A stretch of DNA of 64,000 nucleotides from Adiantum capillus-veneris (lineage: Eukaryota > Streptophyta > Polypodiopsida > Polypodiales > Pteridaceae): the NCBI GenBank assembly GCA_014529385.2, contig CM043946.1, positions 33,498,558 to 33,562,557 on the forward strand, read 5' to 3'. Each line of letters begins with the position of its first letter. The first letter of the stretch is position 1. Both the position numbers and the translations under genes were made by a program. The notes under the pieces were generated by a model. The model worked only from the letters and a program-made list of their open reading frames with translations. It was not told where the DNA came from and did no database searches. Shown in pieces: positions 34,836-46,111 of the stretch.

Positions 34836-35872
34836 GAGCCGGGTCACGTTGTGTGCTAGCAGGGGTATTGGAAGCGAGAATCTCCCATATTGGGCATATT
34901 TGCTGCTTTCTCGTAGCTCCGCTATTGCACCACTAATCCCTTCAAAAATGAAGGGATTTCGCTATAATTCAAGAGGGGAAGAGCGTAGCTTTTTTTTCTG
35001 CAGTCCCTGGCCAATGGAACTGCACGAAGACGATTGCCTTTTCACCTACATTCCTGCAACAATACATCTGCAACTCTGGTGCGACCCGATGTCTCCCTCG
35101 CCCCCCTTAATCCTCCTAACCTTGGGCGCGAACTGGCTCTAAGATTTTATTAAGAGTCGAGTCAAAAAATGATCACCCTGCGTATATAAGGGATCCCACA
35201 TGGAGGAAACAAATCTGCCACAGTTTTGGAACTACGGAGGGGTTAAGCAAAGTTTACGGGTTTTGACTCGGGTAGCCAATAATTTGTCCATGCCTTCAAC
35301 CTGTAGATGCCCGTCCACCTTAACTTTCCCTTCGCCATATGGATCTTGGCCTACCTTCGCACACTACCAGCTACTAGATCCTCTAGTTTCCAAAAGTTAT
35401 AGGCACCTTTTATTAACCCATTGGGTGCAACCTGCTTTTTGTGGAGACAACAATTTGTAGCATTAATCCAACCTTATAGTCATGGGAACCCCACTACCCC
35501 CATGTGCAACTTAGCTCTAAGGGTGCATTTAGAGTGCACAACATCCCAACATGAACTATTCCCTTTTCTAGCAGCTTCGCATCTATAGTAAAAAAGAAAA
35601 GGTTAGCAAATGAAGCCAAAAATGAAGCAGAAAATGAGATACGAGTTTGTGGTTATGCAATTTGCACCTATAGACGAGGGTCAGAGATCAAAACATCGTC
35701 CGTGATTTGTGCCAAAAAGAACTGGACCTGCCTCTATTTTGAGAGAAAAAGGCAATCGTGGACCGTCTAATGGGTCCAAAAATTGAGCACCTTTTTCTGA
35801 ACCAGTGGAGGCTTGCCACCTCAACTGAGAGTATGAAGGTCTAGGTAAATTCATTGCATGGCTAGCTAGATA

Positions 35873-35875
<3 letters not shown>

Positions 35876-35921
<46 letters not shown>
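35876..35921. repeat. (TC)n microsatellite
   Basis: Uninterrupted TC repeat of about 23 units. Confidence 0.95.
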
Positions 35922-35926
<5 letters not shown>

Positions 35927-36113
35927 ATGCTAGCTAGAATGGCTTAAGAGAGATTCGCCTTCAATCTAGCTTCCCTTTATTGCTCTAAATCTACTCCTTT
36001 TGAATAGCACGTCTTGAGGTCAAGACTCGTTGAATCAATCTTTGAGGTCATTTGGGATTGTTTGTACAACATGAAAACTTCATTTCTTACCTCTCTTACT
36101 CTCCTCCTCTCTC

Positions 36114-36168
36114 TATATATATATAATATATATATATAATATATATATATATATTATAATTATATATA

Positions 36169-36225
<57 letters not shown>

Positions 36226-36326
36226 TATATATATTATATATATATATAATATATATATATATAGAACACACACACACACACACATATACATACATACATA
36301 CACACACACATGTATATATACATATA
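36114..36326. repeat. (TA)n and (AC)n microsatellite
   Basis: Long AT dinucleotide tract with AATAT interruptions, then AC repeats and TACA repeats. A 150-base near-pure TA run can extrude as a cruciform. Confidence 0.95.
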
Positions 36327-39300
36327 TAACAAGCATGGTAAGAGATAGATGCTTCTTCTTTTGATTTCTCTCTCATGTTCTTTGCTATTCAAAACAAAGC
36401 ATTTAAATATTAATCTTGGTTTTAAGAACAAACATCAAGGAAATCGAGTTTATGCCCAAACTTAAGGTATTTACAGGGATTTTTTAACCAAAAAAGTTCC
36501 CAATTTTTTACCTTGAAAGTGAAGGCCACATGAAATTACAATCGAGATCTGTTTGTTTAACTAGGGAATCTAAAGGACAATCATAGATATAGAAGAAGTC
36601 GTGATCTCCCTATCACTCTATGTGTTTTGAGCTTGAAATATTTTTATGCATCCATGTAGACACTCACACCCCTAGGGTTTTGCAGTTATCACATTATATA
36701 TCGTAGAAAGATCGTAACCAATTTACTTGACAATGGAGCACTATGAACATCATACAAAAAGAAACACATCATGACTTGAGAGTTGATATAACTAGAGAGA
36801 TGGAGTTGAGCTAGATGCTTATAGATGTGTACAAAAATCTGCTCGGGTTTGTCTTTGCTCGCAAAAACTCGCTCGGTGGGTGGTAAGACTCCATGTCTGC
36901 TACTGTACTTCAGGATCATTGGTTGGTTCAATGCAAGTCTGATGCTTCCATTCTGTTATTTGATCACAAGCCTGTTCTTTTTGAACTAATGAAGTCTGAG
37001 AACAATTTCAAATCTGGTTGGCCCCATCTAGATCATGCTCTGTTTGACATAGACTGCATTAAACATAAAGTTCAAGTCGTCATGAAGGAGTCTTTTGCTC
37101 TTTACCCCTCTCCTGCTAAGGCTTGGGAGTTTGCCGTCAAGGATATACAACGAGTCTTGACCAAGTACAAAAAAATAGCTAAGGACATTAGGGCTCATAG
37201 AAGGATGATGGTATCTAAGGAAATTCTTCAACTTGAAGAATCTCTCTCCTATGCTGACCCTCCCTCTCCTAGGCTATTGGATCTTAGAATGTCACTCAAG
37301 TAGGAAGAGCTCCTTGATGCTAACAGTGCCCTTGCTTTCACTAGGGAATTCTAGGCAGGAAAAATAGACAGGCCCACAAAAAGTATGTATAATTTGTTGA
37401 AAAAAAAGAAATCCAAGGATTTCATACCTTTGTTGAAAGGAAGTGATGGAAATCTTGCTAAGTCTCACAAAGAAAATGTTTCTACATTCTATGAGTTCTT
37501 TGCTAATATCTTCTCTGGTCTTCCTAAGAGAAATAAAGAAATTCAAGAGGCTAGGACTTTTATAGCCCATTCCAGAAAGAAGACTGTTGCTCCTCATCAG
37601 GCACACTTCTTGGACCAACCTATCTCTCTTGAGGAAGTCAAAGAAACTATTAGCAACCTCAAGACTGGAAAAACCCCAGCAATTGATGGCCTACCCAATG
37701 AATTTTATATCCAGTTCAAAGAGTTCATAGCACCTTATCTGATCCTAGTGTGGCAAGAAGCTGTTAGATTGGGGGCTCTTCCTGCTTTTGTCAACACTGG
37801 AGTTGTCAAACTCATCCATAAAAAAGGAGATAGGGAGGACCTCAGCAATTGGAGACCTATAACCTGTCTAAATTCTATATAAAAAGTTTTTGCCCTATCC
37901 TTAGCTAGGAGACTCGTTCCTCTCATGGACAGCTTCATTCATCAGGAGCAAAAGGGTTTCATTAAAGGTAGATTCATACTTGATGCTATCATCACCCTCT
38001 GGGAGAGCATGGAACATGCTATGGAAAATGATCAAGACTTCTTCTTTTTCAAAGTAGATTTTGACAAGGCCTATGACAGAATGGAGTGGGAGTTCATACT
38101 GCAATCACTTTTTGATATGGCGCTAGGCAAAGGATTTATTAAATTTGTACATGTGCTATTTGGAAATGCTTATGCCAGAATTTCAGTTAATGGGGAATTA
38201 ACAGATTTTATAAGGTTGATGAGATCTATAAGGCAGGGTTGCCCTCTTGCACCTCTTCTTTTTTCCATAACTTCAGATTCACTGGGATGGATTGTAAAGA
38301 GCAGAATGCAGGAAGGAAAATTGAAGGGTATTCAAATAGCTGGCTCCTCAAATGATCTTTGTTTGCATATGTTTGCTGATGATACTAATGCCCTTACTAA
38401 TGCAGATTCTGAATCAGCAGAAGTATTCATGGATTGTCTAAGCACTTATTTTCTTGCCAGTGGCTCACAAATCAATCATCAGAAAACTAGATTCAAAGCC
38501 TCTAATGGGATTATACCCCCTTCTGTCAGTATAGCTGGCTGCAATCTGATACCAGATGGACAAATATTCAGATTATTAGGAATACCCATGGGATTCAAAG
38601 TCACTATGGGGCAAAGATGGGAGTGGATTATGGAAAAGTTTAAAAGGAAGATTTTTATGTGGCAAGCTCTTCAACCTTCTCTTGCCTCCAGAACTTTTGT
38701 ACTGAATAAATTTTTTATTCCCTCTTTAATCTATTTCATATCTTGCTGGAAGCCCACCTGTTCTCAACTTAATCAAATAACTTCTCTGTCTAGAAGATTT
38801 TTTTGGGTAGGAACAGAAGACATCAATAATATACCCAAGGTGTCTTGGAGCACCTGCTGCCTGCACCAATAGAGGAGATCTAGGCATATTGGATATTAAC
38901 AGAATGGTTGTAAGGACGGCAGCTAAATAGATAGTCAGATCCATTGACAATCAAGACTTCTGGGCCTGCCTGATAAAAAGAAATATTAAAAAGTTTCATG
39001 TACAAGAGTAGAAAGCTTGGAAGGAACTCTCTCTTTGGGATGTAATGTCTTCTAACTGGAGCTTCAAACCTACAGGTTTTCTGCTTGTCATCAGACTGTG
39101 GGAGTCCTGGTTTCAAATCAAAAAGGCATATCACTTCCCCCAGCACTTTCTGAATGATGTTACTGTACTCTTATATGATTCTATATGGATGGGATGGATT
39201 CAGCAAGTAAGATTGGGAAGATCCTTTCAATAAAAGCTCACAAGTGTTTCAAAGCAGGCATAAGAACATGGGGAGACCTGCAGACAATGGGTACTAGCTC

Positions 39301-39529
39301 TCCCCCAACCAGATTTCTAACAGTTTTAATATCTCTGTTGGCTGTCTTACAGATGTGCTGAATAGACTAGAAGATTTGAAAGCTCGGCTTCAGAGTACAA
39401 TTATACTCTGACACAGCAAGTCGTTAACTTTACAACAGTGTGCTTGGAAGGCCTACAAACTGTCCTCTGACATCCCAGATTTTGAGGAGAAGCTTAGACA
39501 GAAGCTGAACTTCAAATGGGGCTGGAATG

Positions 39530-39749
39530 TGAAGTCGCGGAGCGGAGCGTGGGTCGACTCTCTCTCTCACACACACACACAGTGAGCTTACACAGTACAG
39601 TACGCAGAGAGATGTTAGAAGGGTTATCTCCCAAAACCCTTAGTATTCACAAAGAATATGTTAGTATATACAAAGAGTTAGAGGTAAGTGAGTTAGGCGG
39701 GCGGCCGGCCATATCCGCATAAGAGGCCACTTGGGCTTTAATCCCAACA
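39530..39749 (-). repeat. Copia LTR (3' LTR of the element)
   Basis: Starts TGTTGGGATTAAAGCCC on the minus strand and carries a short (TC)n(AC)n tract near its other end. Confidence 0.95.
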
Positions 39750-39833
39750 ACCTCCCACTTAAAGTCCAATGTGGCACTTTAAGTAACTGTAAATCTATGA
39801 ACATAAATGTACAAAGATTTACATGGCTGCCAT

Positions 39834-42461
39834 CTATCCAATGCCCAATAACTCACGACAATGCACAAAGCCCTCTCCTGGAAGTCCCTTTGTGAGTAGA
39901 TCAGCAGGATTGTCCTTGGTGTGGATCTTCAGCAGTTGTATCTGCTTGTCTTCAAGTACTTCCCTAATGAAGTGATACTTCACATCAATATGCTTAGTCT
40001 TCGAATGGAACACTGGATTCTTTGCCAATTGTATAGCACTTTGACTATCACAATATAACTCTGGCATATCTGCATTGATTCCCAAGTCTGCAACCAATCT
40101 ACCAAGCCAAATAGCTTCTTTGCATGCCTCATTTGCTGCAACATACTCAGCTTCTGTAGTAGACTGCGTAACACAATCTTGTAATCGAGATCGCCATGAT
40201 ATGGCACCTCCAGCCAATGTAAAGACATAGCCTGATGTAGATCTCCTCTTATCCAAGTCTCCTGCATAATCTGAGTCAGTGTATCCTCTGACACTCAAAT
40301 CCTGACTACCATAGCATATGCGCATACTCTTTGTATGTTTTAAGTATCTCATGATACCTTTCACTGCCTCCCAATGTTTCTTGCCGGGATTTGACATATA
40401 TCTGCTAACCACTCCCACTACAAATGCAATATCCGGACGTGTAGCAATCATTGCATACATCAAACTACCCACTGTAGACGCATATGGAATCTTATCCATT
40501 TCAGCCTTTTCTTCCTCAGACACAGGACAATCTTGTTTGCTAAGTTTCACATATGGTGGCAATGGAACCCTCAATGCCTTTCCCTTCTCCATATTGAAAC
40601 GTTGCAAAACCTTGTCAATATACTCTGTTTGAGATAACCAAATCAACTTCTTTGATCTGTCTCTCTCAATGCGCATACCAAGTATATGACTTGCCTCACC
40701 CATGTCTTTCATGTCAAACGATTTTGCCATCTTTGACTTCAAAGCTGAAATTTCTTCCAAGTGTTTGCCAGCAATCAACATGTCATCCACATACAAAATA
40801 AGGATCAGCCAACTGCCATCCTTAGCCTTCTTTGTATATAGACAGTGATCGAACTCACTACGTTTGTAGCCTTGAGAAAGCATAAACTGGTGGAACTTAT
40901 GGTACCATGCCCTCGGTGATTGTTTTAAGCCATAAAGACTCTTTAACAACTGGCATACCAAATGTTCCATGCCTTTCTCAACAAACCCTTCTGGCTGCTG
41001 CATGTAAATTTCCACATCTAAATCACCATGCAAGAACGCTGTCTTGACATCCATTTGGTGCAACACCAAATCCAATATAGCAACCAATGCAAGAAAGCAT
41101 CTCAATGTAGTCATCTTGACCACTGGAGAGAAGACTTCATCAAAGTCAATGCCTTGTTCTTGCTTAAAGCCCTTGGCAACAAGCCTTGCTTTGTACTTTG
41201 GCTGACTATCATGAGCGGTGATCTTATACCTGTAAACCCATTTACAAGGTAGAGCCTTTTTTCCCTGTGGTAATTTAACCAACTTCCATGTCTGGTTTTT
41301 ATGCAGAGCTGTCATCTCTGACTGCATGGCCAACTGCCATTTTTTCGAGTCAACCACTTGTAATGCTTCCTTGTAACAAGATGGTTCTCCGCAATCTGTG
41401 AGCATGACATAATTTAGAGATGGCACATAACGATCAGGTGGTTTGGAGACACGCTCAGAACGTCTCACCACAACTGATTCTGCCTCTCTAGCCACTATAG
41501 GCTGTTCCTGAGCCTGACCATGCTGTCTTGATGTGCTAGCACTAGGTCCATCTTCCCTGAAGACAACTCTTCTGATCTCCTCTGTCTTCTCTGGCTTAGC
41601 GTGAAACTTGGCTTCATTGAAATGCACATCATTGCTACGAATAAGCTTTCTGGACTCAGGATCCCAAAGCCGGTAACCCATCTCGCCCGATTCTCCGTAG
41701 CCAAGAAATATACACTTCTTGCTCTTTGGTTCTAACTTATTTCTGAACTCCTTAGGAATATGGCTATAAGCTTCACAACCAAAGACTCTGAGATGCTTAT
41801 ACGAAGGTGCCTTGCCTGTCCATAGCATCTCGGCCACTGCACTCTTATCCAGAACCCTACTAGGAGACCTGTTGATCAAATGGACTGCTGTAGCCACTGC
41901 TTCCGCCCAAAATCCATCAGGCAACTCAGCATTTGACAACATGCTTCTGACTTTCTCTTGTATGGTCCTATTCATACGTTCTGCAACCCCATTCTGTGAA
42001 GGATTATATGGTGCAGTAAGTTCCCGCTTAATCCCTTTTTCTTGACAAAAGTCTTGAAAAGCTTTGGAAACGTACTCTCCACCATTGTCAGTTCTCAAGC
42101 ACTTCAGCTTCTGACCACTCTGATTCTCCACCAGCTGCAAGAATGTCTTAAAGACCTTGAGCACCTCATCCTTGTGCTTCAAGAAGTAAACCCATACTTT
42201 GCGAGAATAGTCATCTATGAATGTACAAAAGTACGCTGCTCCTCCTCCGGAACGCCGAGTGTGAATTTTCGAACTCCGGATCCAGAATCTGCCGGAAAAG
42301 TGCGCGCGCGCGCGATTGCGCAAATCCGCACTGAACCAAGGCTCTGATACCAATTGAAGTCGCGGAGCGGAGCGTGGGTCGACTCTCTCTCTCACACACA
42401 CACACACAGTGAGCTTACACAGTACAGTACGCAGAGAGATGTTAGAAGGGTTATCTCCCAA
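39834..42461 (-). CDS. Copia polyprotein remnant: integrase core, RT, RNase H
   Basis: An 875-codon frame. Residues 1-76 are not retroelement protein: they are translated from the LTR, PBS (LVSEPWF) and leader. At about residue 77 it joins the integrase core (YFCTFIDDYSRKVWVYFLK, RTDNGGEY, GVAERMNRT) with D83, D125 and E161; the 35-residue gap fits the D,D35E pattern. Then come the integrase tail (HLRVFGCEAY, KCIFLGYG), reverse transcriptase (MDVKTAFLHGD, YVDDM at 557-561) and RNase H (YTDSDYAGD, TEAEYVA, LYCDSQSAI), ending near KHIDVKYHF and DLLTKGL. Gag, protease and the zinc-binding N-terminus of integrase are deleted, so it depends on other elements for mobilisation. No internal stop or shift is seen. 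Confidence 0.95.
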   Translation of the reverse strand: MGDNPSNISLRTVLCKLTVCVCVRERVDPRSAPRLQLVSEPWFSADLRNRARAHFSGRFWIRSSKIHTRRSGGGAAYFCTFIDDYSRKVWVYFLKHKDEVLKVFKTFLQLVENQSGQKLKCLRTDNGGEYVSKAFQDFCQEKGIKRELTAPYNPSQNGVAERMNRTIQEKVRSMLSNAELPDGFWAEAVATAVHLINRSPSRVLDKSAVAEMLWTGKAPSYKHLRVFGCEAYSHIPKEFRNKLEPKSKKCIFLGYGESGEMGYRLWDPESRKLIRSNDVHFNEAKFHAKPEKTEEIRRVVFREDGPSASTSRQHGQAQEQPIVAREAESVVVRRSERVSKPPDRYVPSLNYVMLTDCGEPSCYKEALQVVDSKKWQLAMQSEMTALHKNQTWKLVKLPQGKKALPCKWVYRYKITAHDSQPKYKARLVAKGFKQEQGIDFDEVFSPVVKMTTLRCFLALVAILDLVLHQMDVKTAFLHGDLDVEIYMQQPEGFVEKGMEHLVCQLLKSLYGLKQSPRAWYHKFHQFMLSQGYKRSEFDHCLYTKKAKDGSWLILILYVDDMLIAGKHLEEISALKSKMAKSFDMKDMGEASHILGMRIERDRSKKLIWLSQTEYIDKVLQRFNMEKGKALRVPLPPYVKLSKQDCPVSEEEKAEMDKIPYASTVGSLMYAMIATRPDIAFVVGVVSRYMSNPGKKHWEAVKGIMRYLKHTKSMRICYGSQDLSVRGYTDSDYAGDLDKRRSTSGYVFTLAGGAISWRSRLQDCVTQSTTEAEYVAANEACKEAIWLGRLVADLGINADMPELYCDSQSAIQLAKNPVFHSKTKHIDVKYHFIREVLEDKQIQLLKIHTKDNPADLLTKGLPGEGFVHCRELLGIG
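42341..42352 (-). other. primer binding site, initiator tRNA-Met
   Basis: TGGTATCAGAGC on the minus strand, two bases inside the 5' LTR of the Copia element. This is the usual Ty1/Copia primer site. Confidence 0.95.
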
Positions 42462-42576
42462 AACCCTTAGTATTCACAAAGAATATGTTAGTATATACAA
42501 AGAGTTAGAGGTAAGTGAGTTAGGCGGGCGGCCGGCCATATCCGCATAAGAGGCCACTTGGGCTTTAATCCCAACA
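42355..42576 (-). repeat. Copia LTR (5' LTR of the element)
   Basis: Partner of 39530-39749. It drives the minus-strand transcript, and the 875-codon frame starts inside it at 42461. Confidence 0.95.
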
Positions 42577-43130
42577 AAATGGAGCTCAAAGCAATGGATA
42601 TATAGATTTCATGCCTTTGGAGCTTTGCTATTCCAATCAAGCATAGTTTTCTTGCCTAGCTGATTTTACATCAGGGCATATGGACTGGACAGAGAGCACT
42701 CAAAGCTGGAATTGGGGATGGGAAGTGCCAGAGATGCAACTCTACTAAAGATCTTCACCATATTTTTATTGGTAGCTTTAGGATTGAGCTGCAAAGAAGT
42801 ATATCCACACCAATTGTCAGCTCAAGAAATATTAGTAGGTGAATGTATCAGAATGGACATCCCTCTTTGCAATATATGGAGAATGACCTATCTATCGTCT
42901 TGCTGGACTCAGAGAATTAGAACCATTTTCAATGGCAAAAAGGAGGACAACATCTTAGAGTTTGTATATCAGATGAAGAAAATTTATACCTCTTGTCTGG
43001 ACCAAATGAAGAATGTGGGTAAGGGTCCTCTGTATCTCATTCAGAGAGATTCCAGATGGCAGTCATGGAAAGACATTATGTTGGGAACCTATTCTAAGGA
43101 AAGGGCTTGTTATGGCCTTTTCCTGTTTTG

Positions 43131-44854
43131 ATTTGTAATTTTTCTTTTTGCTTTTTTTGGATGTGGATTTTGGAATCTGCTCATGTGAAGGTGCGTGTTG
43201 CTCTGGGCCTCTCTCTCGTTGGTCGTTGTGTGTGTATACTGTGGATGTACTTGATTGAATGGTGTACTGCCAGTGTGCAACCGCCAACGTCACTAGGATG
43301 CATTGACCGGATGCGCTCCTGTTCCATGAAAAAGGCCACCGGATCCTGTCTTTAATTGCAGTGAAGGACCGGATGCGCTCCTGTTCCATGAAAAAGGCCA
43401 CCGGATCCTGTCTTTATTTGCAGTGAAGGACCTAATTGATGTTTGCTTGCCATATGTGCTTCTAGGTTATGATTGTTCTTGCAGATGGGGGATTGTGTTC
43501 ATACGTGTAGAAGCGTTGAAATGGTTGATTTTGGATGGAAGCATACCTTAGAAATGACACAGCAGAGGCAGAAAAACTCTGAATGATAACAATATATTGT
43601 CATTAATGCTGTGCAGGTCGCTGCCATAGCTGCCATGTGCTTTCAACCGGAGACAGATTATCTTATTATCAAAGATGGTGTTTCAATCTTTGATACCCCT
43701 CGTAAAGTATAAGAAAGGTCCAAAATTGTGACCATTCACCGATTTTCCTCACAGAATGGTTACTCTAAAATTGTTATCAATCAAAAGCTGCAGCAGCAGA
43801 GCTGGCCAGGACTGATTGAACGCCGTTTTTAAGTCGGTCTCTTTATACCCATCTTGAGAGGATTTGTGATAGTAGAGCTTGCTGGCTCTCAGTTGGAATG
43901 ACCTAAAATGGAGTCCTTGAACAGAACTCAGCTTGCAACTTTTGTATAATATAGCCCGCTCCAAAGCTGTCACTATTTTGGTAGCTCTGCACTTAACCAT
44001 ATCCATTTTTTAGGGGCTCATAGTCCTTCCATGTAGGCGGTGTCTGATTGTATGTCAAAACAGGTTCAGGATTCTAGTAGATTGCAGATGAGTCATGCTC
44101 GCATAAAGGTCTTTGTTATGAACACATGGAGATGGAATTATGGTACCTATAAGCCTTGATCGCATCTCCTTTCAAATTATGTGTGTTGCTTGTCCTGAGT
44201 AATCTTGTAGTGGCTCTTAAGGTAGCTTAGTGCAGCACATGTAGTGATTGGCAAATGGTACCTACCGCATTTGATCACGTCTGCTGGTAAATTTATGTGT
44301 TTCTGGTAGTACAAGGTGCGTTAGATGCATAACTGATCAACTGCTCGAGGGAACTTGTACAAATTCAGCTTTGTGCTAGTATGTTTGTCCCACAATTAGT
44401 GACCCACAAAACTTGTATCAGTCGGATGAGAATGGGACCACAAGTCTAGACTCAACTAAAATTAAATTTTCCAGAGAGATAACAATGCTTGCATTGTTCA
44501 TGAGTTGAACATAGCTATTGTACAAGCTCTACAGTTGCGTCGTGCTAATAGCCATGTGAGTTTTTCTTGTTTTCCAGTGCACTTGTGATTGTCCGCCATG
44601 TATTTCTTGCTTTGGCAATGTCAGTATACAAGTGCCTGTTTGAACTCTTAAAGGGGGACACACATACAGAACTTGAGTTGATCTTTTCATGTACTGATAC
44701 TAGAGTGCTTCATAAGCTGCAATTACGCAGAGCCAAATGAGTCAGGCAACCATGCAGCTGTAGCCTGTAGTGCTTTATAATGCCATAATTTTCTCTCATG
44801 CTATCAAGAAGGGTTTGAACACATTTCGGGCAGTCCTGAGTGACTACAATCATT
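43131..44854. other. gene-free stretch
   Basis: Apart from the 63 bp duplication at 43304-43430, no coding or repeat structure was recognised. Part may be old PPR sequence or its flank. Confidence 0.4.
43304..43430. repeat. 63 bp tandem duplication
   Basis: GACCGGATGCGCTCCTGTTC begins at 43304 and 43367; the copies differ at one or two bases. Confidence 0.95.
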
Positions 44855-45965
44855 TAGCACAGTGCTTCCACAACCAGCCCTGGCCGGGCATATCCTCCTA
44901 GAAGAGCACTCGAAGACTCCTCTGGCAAGAAACCCTCACATTGCATCTGTTAAAACAGCTCAGAACTTCCTTGCCACGTCCCATCCTGTAGCTATGGCAC
45001 TCATAGAGATGACATCTTACACAGAAAGCTCAACAAGAACATATTTTTGTGCTTACATTCGGGCACCATATGTGGCATACATATCAACCAAAACATGGCG
45101 AAGTGTATCATGTTTCTCCAACAGGTCTTGACTAGCACTCTCATCGTGATTTCTCACCCATGTGAAGTGCTTGCATGAGGTAGTAGCCTTCAATGTGCAA
45201 GCATAGGTAATTGAATTTGGAGAAAGCCTTCCCTTTGCATCTGGTTAAAATCATCAGATTGCCACAACCATGTCGGGAATATCTTACAATCAACTTGTTC
45301 AAACATATGACACTTTGAATCGAAAGCTCATCAAGAACCTTTCATGATTTGGGAGGGCACCATATTTGGCATACAAATTGATCAAAGTGCGACCAAGCAT
45401 GACATCTTTCTCTAGTCTTCCTCTCTAACTAATTTTTTCTCAGCCATGTGAAGATCTTGTGCGAGGCCATAGGCCTTATAAGTTGCAAGCATGGGTGAAT
45501 GCAGTTGGAGAAGCCACATCTGGCTAAAACAGCACAGAGTTTTCTTGCCATAGTCATGTTCGGCCTATCCTCCAATCAATGCCCTCTAAGAGACATCTTG
45601 ATGGAGGGCATGCCCATCAAGAAATTTTTGTGCTTTTGATAGGCACCTCATTTGGCATACATGTTGCTCAAAGCAGCGCCAAGCATGCATCTCATCAACA
45701 TAGCCCAAAGCTTTGTTGCCACAGCCATGTTAGGTATATTTGCAATCAACACATTCCAAGTGATGCCATTGTGGAGAACTTTGCATGCTTCGGTAAGGGT
45801 ACACATTTGGCATCCATAATGACCAAAGCGCCACCAAGCACATCTTTATGCAATACCCCATGCTGAACACATCTTTATGCAACATGTTTGACCAACACCA
45901 CATGTTTATGCATCAGCCCCTAGCCAGCAATCTCATCATGACTTTTCATAATGCTCTTCATGTCC
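44855..45965 (-). pseudogene. decayed PPR (pentatricopeptide repeat) gene
   Basis: Minus-strand translation in changing frames gives repeated PPR-like phrases: LGGALVIMDAKC (about 45830), LINLYAKYGALPNHERFLMS (about 45390) and LVDMYATYGAR (about 45080), each followed by a helix-like stretch and, in one case, DVISMSAIATGWD. Spacing of about 300-400 bases between the LxxMYAKxG phrases fits P-L-S repeat triplets, the class that serves organellar RNA editing. Many stops and shifts are present, so it is not functional. No DYW or E domain was recognised. PPR genes are numerous in seed-free plants. Confidence 0.65.
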
Positions 45966-46067
45966 ATGCCTTAACTAATATTACTTCTTCCCATGAGTTC
46001 TTAGTGGATTTGATGTGGCTCTAAGGACACAAAACTGGTGACCTGTACAATCAACCATAGAAGAATT

Positions 46068-46069
<2 letters not shown>

Positions 46070-46110
<41 letters not shown>
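46070..46110. repeat. (GT)n(GA)n microsatellite
   Basis: GT tract to 46094 followed directly by GA tract. This is the reverse-orientation form of the CT/AC compound repeat seen elsewhere in the window. Confidence 0.95.

Positions 46111-46111
<1 letters not shown>

Larger units (their letters stand above)
34836..36892. other. non-coding insert between LINE ORF1 and ORF2 parts
   Basis: Contains a TATA-like GTATATAAG at 35181-35189, a (TC)n tract at 35876-35921 and a (TA)n/(AC)n tract at 36114-36326. The endonuclease part expected for LINE ORF2 is missing, apart from a possible C-terminal DHKPVLFEL piece read from 36893. Other insertions probably replaced it. Confidence 0.5.
39530..42576 (-). 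mobile_element. Ty1/Copia retrotransposon with internal deletion
   Basis: LTRs at 39530-39749 (220 bp) and 42355-42576 (222 bp) are nearly identical and, on the minus strand, begin TGTTGGG and end in CA. The PBS for initiator tRNA-Met is at 42341-42352 and a PPT (AAGTGGGAGGT on the minus strand) adjoins the left LTR. Flanks GAATG (39525-39529) and AAATG (42577-42581) look like a five-base target duplication with one change. Inside is one frame of 875 codons without gag or protease. The near-identity of the LTRs suggests recent insertion into the LINE. Confidence 0.95.
36893..43130 (+). pseudogene. L1-type LINE ORF2 remnant, split by a Copia insertion
   Basis: One frame from 36893 to 38872 carries stops at 37301-37303 (TAG), about 37352 (TAG) and 37880-37882 (TAA). 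Domain order: endonuclease tail (LLFDHKPVLFEL); reverse transcriptase with LKTGKTPAIDGLPNEFY, NWRPITCLNSI, VDFDKAYDRMEWEF, RQGCPLAPLLFSI and the catalytic FADDT (38380-38394); then a thumb region. At 38872 the frame breaks and continues in another frame (NRGDLGILDINRM) to 39233. The Copia element at 39530-42576 lies inside; beyond it, 42582-43130 holds KCQRCNSTKDLHHIF, the zinc-binding (zf-RVT) tail. The LINE is inactive: stops, shift, missing endonuclease and insertion. No poly-A tail or target-site duplication was found. Confidence 0.85.

Noticed and set aside
36113-36376. Tyr/Ile-rich minus-strand frame
   Set aside because: Direct translation of the TA/AC microsatellite.
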